DNA of 64,000 nt from Citrobacter arsenatis (lineage in GTDB: Bacteria > Pseudomonadota > Gammaproteobacteria > Enterobacterales > Enterobacteriaceae). A model generated the notes under the pieces. The model did no database searches. It saw only the letters and a program-made list of their open reading frames with translations, and was not told where the DNA came from. This document shows positions 44,916-54,643 of this stretch, one piece after another (within the stretch, counting starts at the first letter, position 1; each line of letters begins with the position of its first letter). The position numbers were made by a program, and so were the translations under genes. The stretch is from positions 1,860,001-1,924,000 of the forward strand of contig NZ_CP037864.1 of assembly GCF_004353845.1 (NCBI RefSeq). Reading direction: 5' to 3'.

Positions 44916-47561
44916 ATGGAAAACCCGGCAATTCTCCTTCGACGTCTTAATCCCTATTGTGCCCGAGCCATGGAGGGCGCAGCTTCCCTCTGCCAGACCC
45001 GCGCTTATGCGGAAATTTTGCCGGAGCACTGGCTGTTGAAACTGCTGGAGCAGGGCGAAGGCGATCTTACTGTGCTGGCGCGTCGCTACGAGTGGGATAT
45101 GGATACGTTGTGGCAGGATCTGTTGGGCTGGCTAGATAAACAACCACGTTCGGTTCGCCAACGTCCTCAGCTTTCTGACAATATTCAGATGTTGATGCAG
45201 GAAGCCTGGCTGATTGCCTCACTGGCGGATGATGAACAGATCCGAAGTCATCACCTGCTGATGGCCCTGGTTGCAAAACAAAACCTGGTGCGCTGCGACG
45301 GCCTGTGGCCATTGCTGACCCTTGGTCAGGGTCAGTTGGAGCGTCTGCGTCCATTGCTCGACGTACAGTCAGATGAACGACCGGAAGTACAGCATGAAGC
45401 GGAGCTGGCGCAGCGTCATGGTGGGGAAGTCGAGTTTGTTGGGCGCTCGGTTGAGGTTGAAGTGAAAGAGGGCGAACTCAGCCCTGTGTTGCAGAATGCG
45501 CTGGATAAATACACCCTCGACGTCACTGCCAAAGCAATGGAGGGTAAAATTGATCCGGTGTTTGGCCGCGATACAGAAATTCGCCAGATGGTGGATATTC
45601 TTTCGCGTCGTCGTAAAAACAACCCGATTCTGGTGGGGGAGCCGGGCGTGGGTAAAACCGCTTTGGTCGAAGGCCTGGCGCTCAGAATCGCTGAAGGTAA
45701 TGTGCCGGAATCTCTTAAACCCGTTATCCTGCGGACACTTGACCTCGGCCTGCTGCAGGCAGGTGCAGGCGTGAAGGGTGAATTTGAACAGCGCCTGAAA
45801 AATGTGATTGACGCTGTCCAGCATTCGCCGGTTCCCATTCTGCTGTTTATCGATGAAGCACACACCATCATCGGCGCGGGCAACCAGGCTGGCGGCGCGG
45901 ATGCAGCCAATCTGCTGAAACCTGCGCTGGCGCGGGGGGAACTGCGCACCATCGCTGCCACCACCTGGTCTGAATATAAACAATACTTTGAGCGTGACGC
46001 CGCGCTGGAGCGCCGTTTCCAACTGGTGAAAGTGGATGAGCCTGACGACGACTCCGCCTGTCTGATGCTGCGCGGTCTGAAATCCCGCTACGCCGAACAT
46101 CATAAAGTGCACATCACCGACGATGCGGTTCGCGCTGCCGTTACGCTTTCTCGCCGTTATCTGACAGGTCGCCAGTTGCCGGACAAGGCCGTGGATTTGC
46201 TGGATACCGCGAGTGCCCGCGTGCGTATGAGACTCGACACCATGCCTGAGCAACTGACCCGCATTCGCTCGCAGATTACTTCCTTTGAAATGGAGAAGCA
46301 GGCGCTACTGGAAGATATCGCGTTGGGCAATCCGTCTCGTGGTGAGCGGCTGGTGGCGATTGAGCAGGAAGAGCGCGCATCGGCGGCTGAGCTCGACGCT
46401 CTGGAAACGCAGTATGGACAAGAACTCAAGCTTATCGAACAGTTGCTGGACAGCCGTCAGGATATTTCTCGTCAGGGTGAGACTCACAGGTTGCAGCAGG
46501 AATTGAATGGTATGCATCACAGGAACCCGTTGCTTTCAGTTGATGTGGATGTTCGTACCGTCGCGACCGTCATTGCCGACTGGACTGGCGTGCCGTTGTC
46601 TTCACTGATGAAAGATGAACAGACCGAACTGCTGACGCTGGAAAATGAAATTGGCAAACGCGTGGTTGGTCAGGATGTGGCGCTTGAGACCATTGCCAGG
46701 CGTCTGCGGGCGGCAAAGACTGGGTTGACGTCAGAAAATGGTCCACAGGGTGTGTTCCTGTTGGTCGGTCCGAGTGGCGTTGGTAAAACCGAAACTGCGC
46801 TGGCGCTGACCGATGTGATGTACGGTGGTGAAAAATCACTTATCACTATCAATCTCTCCGAATACCAGGAGCCGCACACGGTTTCCCAGCTGAAAGGCTC
46901 ACCGCCGGGCTACGTCGGCTATGGCCAAGGAGGGGTCCTGACCGAAGCGGTGCGCAAGCGTCCGTACAGCGTGGTGCTGCTTGATGAGGTGGAGAAGGCC
47001 CACCGTGATGTGATGAACCTATTCTATCAAGTTTTTGACCGTGGTTTTATGCGTGACGGTGAAGGGCGTGAAATCGACTTCCGTAACACCGTTATCCTGA
47101 TGACCTCCAACCTCGGTAGCGATCATCTGATGCAGTTGCTCGATGAACAGCCGGACGCCACCGAATCTGACCTGCACGAAATGCTGCGTCCCATTTTGCG
47201 TGACCACTTCCAGCCGGCACTGCTGGCCCGTTTCCAGACGGTGATTTACCGTCCGCTGGCGCAAACAGCGATGCGCACTATTGTGGAGATGAAGCTGTCG
47301 CAGGTCAGCACGCGCTTACACCGTCACTATGGTCTGAAAACGCAAATTGATGAGAGTCTGTTTGATGCCCTGACCGCCGCCTGCCTGTTACCAGATACCG
47401 GCGCGCGTAATGTCGACAGCCTGCTCAATCAGCAAATACTGCCGATACTGAGCCAGCAGTTGCTGATCCACATGGCCGCAAAACAGAAACCGCAGTTCCT
47501 GACGCTTGACTGGAGTGAGGAAGACGGCATCGGGCTGGAGTTTGACGTGCACAAGGAGTGA
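44916..47561 (+). CDS. clpV: T6SS sheath-disassembly ATPase ClpV (TssH)
   Basis: ClpV unfolds and recycles contracted TssBC sheaths. From the ATG at 44916 the protein has 881 residues: a Clp-N-like domain, first AAA+ module with Walker A GEPGVGKT (about residue 240) and Walker B LLFIDEAHT, a middle coiled-coil region, and a second AAA+ module with GPSGVGKT (about residue 617) and VVLLDEVEKAHRDV. Alternative starts are GTG at 44901 (AAAGG nine bases before) and GTG at 44880. The conserved core begins at MENPAILLRRLNPYCARAM. Confidence 0.93.
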   Translation: MENPAILLRRLNPYCARAMEGAASLCQTRAYAEILPEHWLLKLLEQGEGDLTVLARRYEWDMDTLWQDLLGWLDKQPRSVRQRPQLSDNIQMLMQEAWLIASLADDEQIRSHHLLMALVAKQNLVRCDGLWPLLTLGQGQLERLRPLLDVQSDERPEVQHEAELAQRHGGEVEFVGRSVEVEVKEGELSPVLQNALDKYTLDVTAKAMEGKIDPVFGRDTEIRQMVDILSRRRKNNPILVGEPGVGKTALVEGLALRIAEGNVPESLKPVILRTLDLGLLQAGAGVKGEFEQRLKNVIDAVQHSPVPILLFIDEAHTIIGAGNQAGGADAANLLKPALARGELRTIAATTWSEYKQYFERDAALERRFQLVKVDEPDDDSACLMLRGLKSRYAEHHKVHITDDAVRAAVTLSRRYLTGRQLPDKAVDLLDTASARVRMRLDTMPEQLTRIRSQITSFEMEKQALLEDIALGNPSRGERLVAIEQEERASAAELDALETQYGQELKLIEQLLDSRQDISRQGETHRLQQELNGMHHRNPLLSVDVDVRTVATVIADWTGVPLSSLMKDEQTELLTLENEIGKRVVGQDVALETIARRLRAAKTGLTSENGPQGVFLLVGPSGVGKTETALALTDVMYGGEKSLITINLSEYQEPHTVSQLKGSPPGYVGYGQGGVLTEAVRKRPYSVVLLDEVEKAHRDVMNLFYQVFDRGFMRDGEGREIDFRNTVILMTSNLGSDHLMQLLDEQPDATESDLHEMLRPILRDHFQPALLARFQTVIYRPLAQTAMRTIVEMKLSQVSTRLHRHYGLKTQIDESLFDALTAACLLPDTGARNVDSLLNQQILPILSQQLLIHMAAKQKPQFLTLDWSEEDGIGLEFDVHKE

Positions 47562-47565
47562 ACGC

Positions 47566-49938
47566 ATGAGTAATAATCCTCTGTTAAGATTCAGCCACAA
47601 CCACCACCTGCTGGCGGTGAAAGGCAGTGAGTCAGAGCTTGACGTGTTGGCATTTGAAGGCGATGAAGCCCTGAGCACGCCGTTCAGCTACCGTATTGAA
47701 TTCACCAGCGCGGACCACGCCATCAGCAAAGAAATGATGCTGATGAAGAGTGGCTCCCTGACCCTGCAGGCCCCGATTGACCAGGGTTACGGCATTAAAA
47801 TGCAGCAGCCAGTGCGTGTCATTCAGGGGGTAGTGAGCGGTTTTGAGCGTCTCAACACCTCAAAGGATGAAACCCATTACGCTCTGACGCTCCAGCCACG
47901 CCTGGCGCTGCTTGACCGTACGCACCAGAACGCCATTTATCAGGACCTGTCCGTTCCGCAAATCGTGGAAAAAATCCTGCGTGAACGTCACGCCATGCGC
48001 GGTCAGGATTTTCTGTTCTCGCTAAGTCGTGAGTACCCGCGCCGTGAGCAGGTGATGCAGTACGGTGAGGACGACCTGCACTTTATCACCCGTCTGCTGG
48101 GAGAGGTGGGGATCTGGTTCCGCTTTACTACCGACACGCGCCTGAACATTGACGTGGTGGAGTTTTACGATGGTCAGCAGGGTTACGAGAAAGGCCTGGT
48201 ACTGCCATCGGTGCCTCCGTCCGGCCAGCATTCGGAAGGTGTGGATTCGGTCTGGGGCATGGAGTGCCACCACAACGTGGTACAGAAGCAGGTCAGCACC
48301 CGCGACTACAACTACCGCCTGGCCACCGAAGACATGGATGCGCAGGTCGATGTGACCTTGGGGGATGCCACCACCTGTGGGGACGCCTATCACTACGCCG
48401 ACAACTATCTGACGCCGGGCAGCCCGTACGAGCGCAATCCTGTCCCGGAATCCGGGGCGTTTTACGCCCGCATTCGTCATGAGCGCTACCTGAATGGCCA
48501 GACGCGGACTCATGCCATCACCAGTTGTCCTGTGCTCTCTCCGGGTATTTTGCTGAAAATCACCGGCGGTTATGAAGTGGCGGAGGTGTTTGCTCATGGC
48601 GTGGTTGTCACGTCAATGCACAGCCATGCGCGGCGGGATGAGGACTTTGGCGTCAGGTTTGACGGTATACCTGACTGCACGGATTTTTGCTTCCGCCCGG
48701 AGCCCGGCAAGCGCCCGGTGATGGCGGGGACATTACCGGCCCGCGTCACCAGTACCACCGAAAATGACACCTACGGGCATATCGATAAAGACGGTCGCTA
48801 TCGCGTCAATATACTGTTTGACCGCGACAACTGGGAGACCGGATTCGAGAGCCTGTGGGTGCGCCAGTCCCGCCCGTATGCAGGGGACACTTACGGTCTG
48901 CACTTGCCGCTGCTGGCGGGAACCGAAGTGGCGATTGGCTTCGAGGACGGCAATCCTGACCGACCGTACATCACCGGCGTGCTGCACGACTCTGCGCACG
49001 GCGACCACGTCACCATTCGCAACTACAAACGTAACGTCCTGCGTACCCCGGCGAACAACAAAATTCGTCTTGATGATGAGCGAGGGAAAGAGCATATCAA
49101 GGTTTCCACCGAGTACGGCGGCAAGAGCCAGCTGAATCTCGGCCATCTGGTGGACAGCGAGAAACAGAAACGCGGTGAGGGCTTTGAGCTCAGAACCGAC
49201 AGCTGGGGTGCCATCCGTGCACAAAAAGGGATATTTATCAGCGCTAACGGGCAGACATCAGCGCAGGGACAGGTGCTGGATATGATAGCGGTTAAGCGTC
49301 AGCTATCCGACGCTCTGTCTCTGGCTGAATCGCTATCGACTATTCTGGAAACGGCAAATATCGATTCACTGGATAATGGTTCTCAGCAAAGTTTCTTGCA
49401 ACAAAGTGTGGATAACCTGCAGCAACCAGTGATTGTCGCTGGTGCGCCGGCGGGGGTTGTACTTTCCACTCCTCAGCATATTCAGTTCAGTGCCAACCAG
49501 AATCAGATATTAACTGCGGGAGGGAATACAGAAATATCAGCGCTAAAACGTATCGCCATGGTTGCGAAAAAAGCTGTGGTGGTGTTTGCACATGAGATGG
49601 GGATGAAACTGGTTGCAGCGGCCGGAAAAATCGAAATTCAGGCCCAGACTGACGGGGTTGATATCACAGCCAGGAAAGGGTTAACCATAACCAGCACAGA
49701 AGACGAAATCCTTATCACGGCGAAAAAGAAAATCACCGTGCAGTGTGGAGGTTCATATCTGACGATTGATCCAACCAAAATAGAACACGGCACTCATGGT
49801 GACTTTAAGGTGAAAAGTGCTGATTTTGACTATGCAGGGCCAGCAAAACTTGATGTCCCCTACCCGAAATTTACCGCCTGTGAATCCATAGCCTCTGAGG
49901 CATCAATTCAGGGTGATGCAACTATGCCATTGAGCTAA
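47566..49938 (+). CDS. vgrG: T6SS spike protein VgrG (TssI)
   Basis: VgrG trimers cap the Hcp tube and form the puncturing spike. The protein of 790 residues has a gp27-like N-terminal half (PFSYRIEFTSADH, YPRREQVMQYGEDDLHFITRLLGEVGIWF), a gp5-like OB fold (RPVMAGTLPARVTSTTENDTYGHIDKDGRYRVNILFDRD), the spike-blade segment and a DUF2345-type repeat region toward the C-terminus. No catalytic extension is evident. AAGGAG precedes the ATG at 47566. It heads the effector cassette. Confidence 0.95.
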   Translation: MSNNPLLRFSHNHHLLAVKGSESELDVLAFEGDEALSTPFSYRIEFTSADHAISKEMMLMKSGSLTLQAPIDQGYGIKMQQPVRVIQGVVSGFERLNTSKDETHYALTLQPRLALLDRTHQNAIYQDLSVPQIVEKILRERHAMRGQDFLFSLSREYPRREQVMQYGEDDLHFITRLLGEVGIWFRFTTDTRLNIDVVEFYDGQQGYEKGLVLPSVPPSGQHSEGVDSVWGMECHHNVVQKQVSTRDYNYRLATEDMDAQVDVTLGDATTCGDAYHYADNYLTPGSPYERNPVPESGAFYARIRHERYLNGQTRTHAITSCPVLSPGILLKITGGYEVAEVFAHGVVVTSMHSHARRDEDFGVRFDGIPDCTDFCFRPEPGKRPVMAGTLPARVTSTTENDTYGHIDKDGRYRVNILFDRDNWETGFESLWVRQSRPYAGDTYGLHLPLLAGTEVAIGFEDGNPDRPYITGVLHDSAHGDHVTIRNYKRNVLRTPANNKIRLDDERGKEHIKVSTEYGGKSQLNLGHLVDSEKQKRGEGFELRTDSWGAIRAQKGIFISANGQTSAQGQVLDMIAVKRQLSDALSLAESLSTILETANIDSLDNGSQQSFLQQSVDNLQQPVIVAGAPAGVVLSTPQHIQFSANQNQILTAGGNTEISALKRIAMVAKKAVVVFAHEMGMKLVAAAGKIEIQAQTDGVDITARKGLTITSTEDEILITAKKKITVQCGGSYLTIDPTKIEHGTHGDFKVKSADFDYAGPAKLDVPYPKFTACESIASEASIQGDATMPLS

Positions 49939-49947
49939 GGACGAGTG

Positions 49948-50808
49948 ATGATTAATTACCAGGAGCGTCCTTTGGAACTGGCGGACCATCAGTTTGCAGT
50001 GATTGACCGTATACGCGTGCCTGAGTTGCCAGAAAACTGGCCGCACATCGAATTGGTTTCGCAGATGCTGGCACCACAGGCACATTTGTATCCGTGGCTA
50101 GTACCGTTGCATGAGCTTCCAGGTAGCGAGTGGAGTAAATTCATGGCAGACATGTCGCAGTGTGCTGACCCAACGTCAAGGCCGAAGTGCTCCCTTTTAC
50201 TGTCCAGCCATCGCCCAATTCAGATTGTACGCGCTGCGCTGGTTAATGCCTTATTTTTCAGGGATGCATCTCAAAAATGGCATATCCTGCGTTATTACGA
50301 TCCACGAGTGCTATTTCATCTGCACTGGATGCTCAGTCCATGGCAGTTATTTAACCAACTGCCCGCCCAGGAAATACCATTCTGGACATTTTGGCTGGAG
50401 GGAGAGTGGCACACGCTGGCATTCCCGACACATATTTCTTGCCAGCCTGGAGAGCGTACAGAAATTCCGCTGGAACAATTACAGCGCTGCGGGCAAATAA
50501 ACCTTGCTCTGGAAAAACTGTCACGTAACGTTGATATAGCGCAGCGCCAGGAGGTGAGTCGCATGATTGATACTTTGCTTGTACAGGCGACGGCATGTGG
50601 TCTGCCAACCCAGGAAGATCGTATTGCATTTGCGCTGCACGGGTTGGTGCAGCGTGAAGGGTTTTGGACGGCTCCGAAGATGGCGGCATTGTTGGCTCAA
50701 TCCCGGCAGACTCCTGACTATTATCGTGATGCAACCAGTGGCTGGGATGAACATCGCTGGCTGGAGATGACCCGGGCGCAGCCCCACAAAACCGGATGGA
50801 ACGATTAA
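49948..50808 (+). CDS. DUF4123 T6SS effector adaptor (Tap/Tec-like)
   Basis: DUF4123 proteins are chaperones that load a cognate effector onto VgrG and are not themselves exported. The 286-residue protein contains WHILRYYDPRVLFHLHWMLSP, the family motif. The ATG at 49948 follows a GTG and has AAGG seven bases before. Location directly between vgrG and the large effector candidate indicates that it loads that effector. Confidence 0.85.
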   Translation: MINYQERPLELADHQFAVIDRIRVPELPENWPHIELVSQMLAPQAHLYPWLVPLHELPGSEWSKFMADMSQCADPTSRPKCSLLLSSHRPIQIVRAALVNALFFRDASQKWHILRYYDPRVLFHLHWMLSPWQLFNQLPAQEIPFWTFWLEGEWHTLAFPTHISCQPGERTEIPLEQLQRCGQINLALEKLSRNVDIAQRQEVSRMIDTLLVQATACGLPTQEDRIAFALHGLVQREGFWTAPKMAALLAQSRQTPDYYRDATSGWDEHRWLEMTRAQPHKTGWND

Positions 50809-50809
50809 T

Positions 50810-53395
50810 ATGAGTACACAACAAGGCTGTAAATTCTGTATTCGCTATGGGTTACCCGTTTTGCCGGTACGTCCGGCGATTGTGGCAAAGGACGATGCAT
50901 TACCTCATTTACCTGAGAGCATCACCCTGCCGGTAGAAGCGAAGGGCGAAACCGCGTGGACGGGGCGCTTGCTGCGTGAAGGTTATTTATACATTTGGTC
51001 TGAGTCTGGTAATCGCTGGATAAATTATTTCGTAACGAGTGAGGGATACTATTACCCGTTGCCTGAAAACGGAGATACGCCTCCAGATATTGCAAATGGT
51101 AAGGTTAAACCTTGCATTACTCGGCCAGAAGAACTGGCGAGTGCATCACTGATAACGCTGCCAGTAAAACCTTCAGGTGTGCAAAACGGGGTATTCTGGT
51201 TCTGCTGGTCTGAAGCGGAATGGACACCAGCGGTTCGTACTAAGCATGAAGATGCCTCTTACCGCGCCCAGTATATGCAATGTTTTGACATGGACGCATG
51301 GATTAATAGCGGCAATGCTGACCAGGTTATTGCAATATCAGCGCTGACAGAAACGGTGGCGGAATACAGTAGTTTAGTCAAAAACTGCAGAGCCAGGATA
51401 TGGTCCTGCACGCCCTGGAAAGCTGTCACGGTATTAGATGGTGTTTTGCTCAAAAGCACAGCAGAAAAACTGTACCCAAATAAGGGGGCAATCATCCTGC
51501 TGCAGGATCCACCTGCGGTGTTGCAGGATCTTTCTGCTGTTATAGATTATGAACTGCAGCAAAATGTCTACCAAAAGGAAGAATATAAACGGGAGCTTGC
51601 TCTGGCTTCTGCAATTACTGGTTTAAAACAAGCGATGAATCGCCAGTTTGAACGTGATGCTATTGAGAAGAATGAAAACCTGGAACGAAATGCGCTTTAT
51701 GGTCCTTTTGGCTACGCCGGGAACAGCGATGTTCCGGATAATATGTACACCTCGATCGGTGATCGGAAAATAAAACCTGAAGCAGTCAAAAAATGGGCGG
51801 AATATGAACAATATTATGAACCTTCAGAGGTGACTGGTTTTCAGACGAAATTTAATAAAATTTTACAGCAGTATAATGACAGCGTTGTAAGTCCACGTAC
51901 AGAAATGTATCTTGAGTGGATAAAGGGTAGTGTGTTGTTAGGCTATTTTAAGCATAATTTTGATACGCAAGAATTGAAAAGCGGTATTGAATATGTCCAG
52001 ACTCTGAATTACTGCATCGTTGGAATGCAGGATAAAGTCGGAGTTATGCGCCATTTCACTGATTTGCTATCGGGGACACCTACAGATGTAACAAATATAT
52101 TGGCTCGTGCATTAATATTGAATCAGGATGTTTTGGCTGAAAAATTAGCTAAAGCGACAGAAGGATTTTCGGACTGGTTTGCTATTCCCTGGAGTGGGAT
52201 CGCCGACGCATTTAAAGATGGTATCGAAAAAATGCGTGATAATGCAGCCGGTGTGGCGGGGATATTCATCGGATTGCTCTCGGGTATCTTAACAAGAAAG
52301 ATCGTTCAGGCATTAGAATCAAACAAAGTATACGGCTGTTTGGTTGCGATGGGTGCAATGACAAATAAAGCACTGGTTCCGCTAGAAAAAACAGGGAAAT
52401 ATAAATACTTTGTTTCTGAAGTTGTCATGCAACTGGCAAAGGAAAGCGGATTGGATAGCAAAAGGAATAAAGACAGTTTACGACATTATGTCAGACGGGA
52501 GCTGAGACGACTCAGGATAGATGGGTTGCCAATGGAAGTAGAGGAAACAAAAAAATTTCTGGTTATGGTTGATATCGATAAAGTACACGATATGTCAACG
52601 CTGCCACCTAAAGAGCGCACTATCGCTGTGAGTAAATTACTCCGAACGTCGGCAGATGTAGAAGCTCAGCAATTTAGCCGTTGGCAAGGAGCTGTTCAGC
52701 GTGGAGTCAGAAAGGCGGGAGAGGCGATGCCATTTACATTAGGCGTATTTTCTGGAGTACTTCAGGTCGCAGCACTTTTTGTTTCAGCTGATATTCACAA
52801 TAAAAAAACGCTGACTGCCGATCAACAAGAAGCGCACTCGCGATTTTGGGCGGGGGTCGTGGGGCTTGGAAGTACAACACTGGGCATCATTGAAACCGGT
52901 ATCAAACAATTTCGGCTATTTACCAATGCTGCATCAAGGCTCCGGGTTTTCAGCTCTGAAACCTTTCTCAAATGGGTTGGCCACGTGGGTAAAGCATTCG
53001 GTGTGGTGGCAGGAGTGATTGCTGCGGCTTATGATTTTTATCATTTTGGGGATGAAATATATAAAGGTCATCGTGGGCTCGCCGCAGCATATTTCTTTTC
53101 AGGATTAGCTGGATTGTGGCTTACAGCCGCAGTAATTTGGGCAATCCCGGTAATCGGTACTATGATTGCAGTTACAATTTTAATTGGTACTGCTATTTAT
53201 CTAGCATTTCAAAATCGAGATAATATTCAAAAATGGTTGATAAAATGCTTGTGGCGAAGAATACCTGTAGATACAGCTTATACTAAGGCAGAACAAGAAA
53301 AGTATAGACGTCGAGAAGAAAATGAACTCCCTAAATGGCCAATAATGGAAATGGAAATGAAAGAACTTAAACTAGCGTTAGGTATTGAGGGATAA
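50810..53395 (+). CDS. Candidate T6SS effector, VasX/BTH_I2691-like, pore-forming type
   Basis: The 861-residue protein starts MSTQQGCKFCIRYGLPVLPVRP, the N-terminal region typical of VasX-like/BTH_I2691 T6SS effectors. A GRLLREGYLYIWSESG segment and a middle helical region follow. From about residue 640 to 800 there are at least four long hydrophobic segments (FTLGVFSGVLQVAALFVSAD, FWAGVVGLGSTTLGIIETG, HVGKAFGVVAGVIAAAYDF, GLAGLWLTAAVIWAIPVIGT), as in colicin-like pore-forming toxins such as VasX. It is preceded by an adaptor and followed by a membrane protein that may be its immunity factor. GC content falls in its 3' half. Toxic activity is inferred. Confidence 0.82.
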   Translation: MSTQQGCKFCIRYGLPVLPVRPAIVAKDDALPHLPESITLPVEAKGETAWTGRLLREGYLYIWSESGNRWINYFVTSEGYYYPLPENGDTPPDIANGKVKPCITRPEELASASLITLPVKPSGVQNGVFWFCWSEAEWTPAVRTKHEDASYRAQYMQCFDMDAWINSGNADQVIAISALTETVAEYSSLVKNCRARIWSCTPWKAVTVLDGVLLKSTAEKLYPNKGAIILLQDPPAVLQDLSAVIDYELQQNVYQKEEYKRELALASAITGLKQAMNRQFERDAIEKNENLERNALYGPFGYAGNSDVPDNMYTSIGDRKIKPEAVKKWAEYEQYYEPSEVTGFQTKFNKILQQYNDSVVSPRTEMYLEWIKGSVLLGYFKHNFDTQELKSGIEYVQTLNYCIVGMQDKVGVMRHFTDLLSGTPTDVTNILARALILNQDVLAEKLAKATEGFSDWFAIPWSGIADAFKDGIEKMRDNAAGVAGIFIGLLSGILTRKIVQALESNKVYGCLVAMGAMTNKALVPLEKTGKYKYFVSEVVMQLAKESGLDSKRNKDSLRHYVRRELRRLRIDGLPMEVEETKKFLVMVDIDKVHDMSTLPPKERTIAVSKLLRTSADVEAQQFSRWQGAVQRGVRKAGEAMPFTLGVFSGVLQVAALFVSADIHNKKTLTADQQEAHSRFWAGVVGLGSTTLGIIETGIKQFRLFTNAASRLRVFSSETFLKWVGHVGKAFGVVAGVIAAAYDFYHFGDEIYKGHRGLAAAYFFSGLAGLWLTAAVIWAIPVIGTMIAVTILIGTAIYLAFQNRDNIQKWLIKCLWRRIPVDTAYTKAEQEKYRRREENELPKWPIMEMEMKELKLALGIEG

Positions 53396-53396
53396 G

Positions 53397-54374
53397 ATGG
53401 ATTATTATGGGCTCTTCCCGAAATTCAAGCTTAATCGTCCACTTAATCAAGTTGAGTGGGAATATAATCTAAATATAAAACAAAAAATAAACTTAAATGG
53501 TCAGCCAGTTGTGCCGGATGCTAAAGTTATTTCAATGAACTCTCAATATCTAGAAGTTGTTGATAAATATTATGCTGGTAAAGGGTTAGGGAGTTTTGTT
53601 GCTTTCTTCGGATTTACGAGCATGTTATTTGTTGTAACGTTTTTAATTTATTTTTCTTTTTTTGATTCAAATTATATCTCTCTCAATGACGTTGGTTTTT
53701 TTTTGATTTTCTTTATACCAAGTTGTGCAATGGCAATTTGGATGTTTATTCTATTAAAAACAGAATGGTTTGCCTGGACTCACTACCCCGTGCGTTTTGA
53801 CAGAAAAAACAGACTGGTGCATGTTTTCCGTTTAAATGGTTCAACTTACAGCGTTCCCTGGGACAGCGTTTTTTTCACCACAGGACTGAGCCACAGAAAA
53901 GACGCGAACAAAGACTACTACATCAGCGGCCATGTACTGGCTGAAGACAATAAAACCGTGATTGACACCTTCTGTCTGCCGGCCACGAATTCGAACAGGA
54001 AACAGCTTGAGAGGCACTGGGAGTTTGTCCGCCGTTATATGGAAGAAGGGCCGGAGTCAGTCACCGGGGTTGTTGACTTTTGCCTGCCCATCGCTAAAAA
54101 ACGCGAAGGCTATCGTTTTGGCCTGCTCTATCTTTTATCCGGCTTTAACGGGGCACCGTTATTTCTGTTTCCGGTGCTGTTTGTGCTGGCGTTAATTTTC
54201 AGCGTTCCGCGTTATCTGGCAATGGTGACAAGCAGGGTGCCAGTCTGGCCGGAGAGTATAGAGTCGCAGTGCCGGGTAGATAAAGATGACCCTTATCTGG
54301 TTGATGCTTCTGGTAATCCGAAACATCCGTGGCGGAATCTTTTCAGGAAATCATCAGCGAATAACAGGAAGTAA
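53397..54374 (+). CDS. Putative membrane immunity protein (DUF6708-like)
   Basis: The 325-residue protein starts at an ATG two bases after the effector stop, with GAGGGA in front. It has two membrane helices in the N-terminal third (about residues 65-120), a soluble middle part and another helix near residues 250-275 (LFLFPVLFVLALIFSVPRYL). Placement directly after a VasX-like effector and inner-membrane topology fit an immunity protein against a pore former, which is also how DUF6708 proteins are viewed. The first 370 bases are very AT-rich; the rest is not. Immunity function is inferred. Confidence 0.75.
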   Translation: MDYYGLFPKFKLNRPLNQVEWEYNLNIKQKINLNGQPVVPDAKVISMNSQYLEVVDKYYAGKGLGSFVAFFGFTSMLFVVTFLIYFSFFDSNYISLNDVGFFLIFFIPSCAMAIWMFILLKTEWFAWTHYPVRFDRKNRLVHVFRLNGSTYSVPWDSVFFTTGLSHRKDANKDYYISGHVLAEDNKTVIDTFCLPATNSNRKQLERHWEFVRRYMEEGPESVTGVVDFCLPIAKKREGYRFGLLYLLSGFNGAPLFLFPVLFVLALIFSVPRYLAMVTSRVPVWPESIESQCRVDKDDPYLVDASGNPKHPWRNLFRKSSANNRK

Positions 54375-54376
54375 AG

Positions 54377-54643
54377 ATGAAAGGTATCATTCGAATCGGT
54401 GATAAAACTACCGGGGGCGGCCAGGTTTTGAATGGCTCAAAAAAAATGAAATTTGCTGGTATTGGTGTGGCGCGAAAAGATGATCCGGTCAGTTGTCCGA
54501 TATTAGGTCACAGCCCTTCTTTTATCGCTGAAGGGCATCCAACAATGAAGGATAATGGCGTACCAGTTGCGTTTCACGGATATAAATGCACCTGTGGATG
54601 CACGCTGATCGCATCTTTAAGTCATGCAACCACGAGTAAATAA
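54377..54643 (+). CDS. PAAR-domain spike tip protein
   Basis: PAAR proteins sharpen the VgrG tip and often attach effectors. The 88-residue protein is a single PAAR domain with GIIRIGDKTTGGGQVLNGS, the Cys/His positions for the metal site (DDPVSCPILGHSPSFIAEGHP) and CTCGCTLIA near the end. There is no toxin extension. AGGAAG precedes the ATG, three bases after the immunity gene. Confidence 0.9.
   Translation: MKGIIRIGDKTTGGGQVLNGSKKMKFAGIGVARKDDPVSCPILGHSPSFIAEGHPTMKDNGVPVAFHGYKCTCGCTLIASLSHATTSK

Noticed and set aside
45369..46253. Open frame of 294 codons antisense to clpV
   Set aside because: It overlaps the essential ATPase coding sequence and has no start signals.
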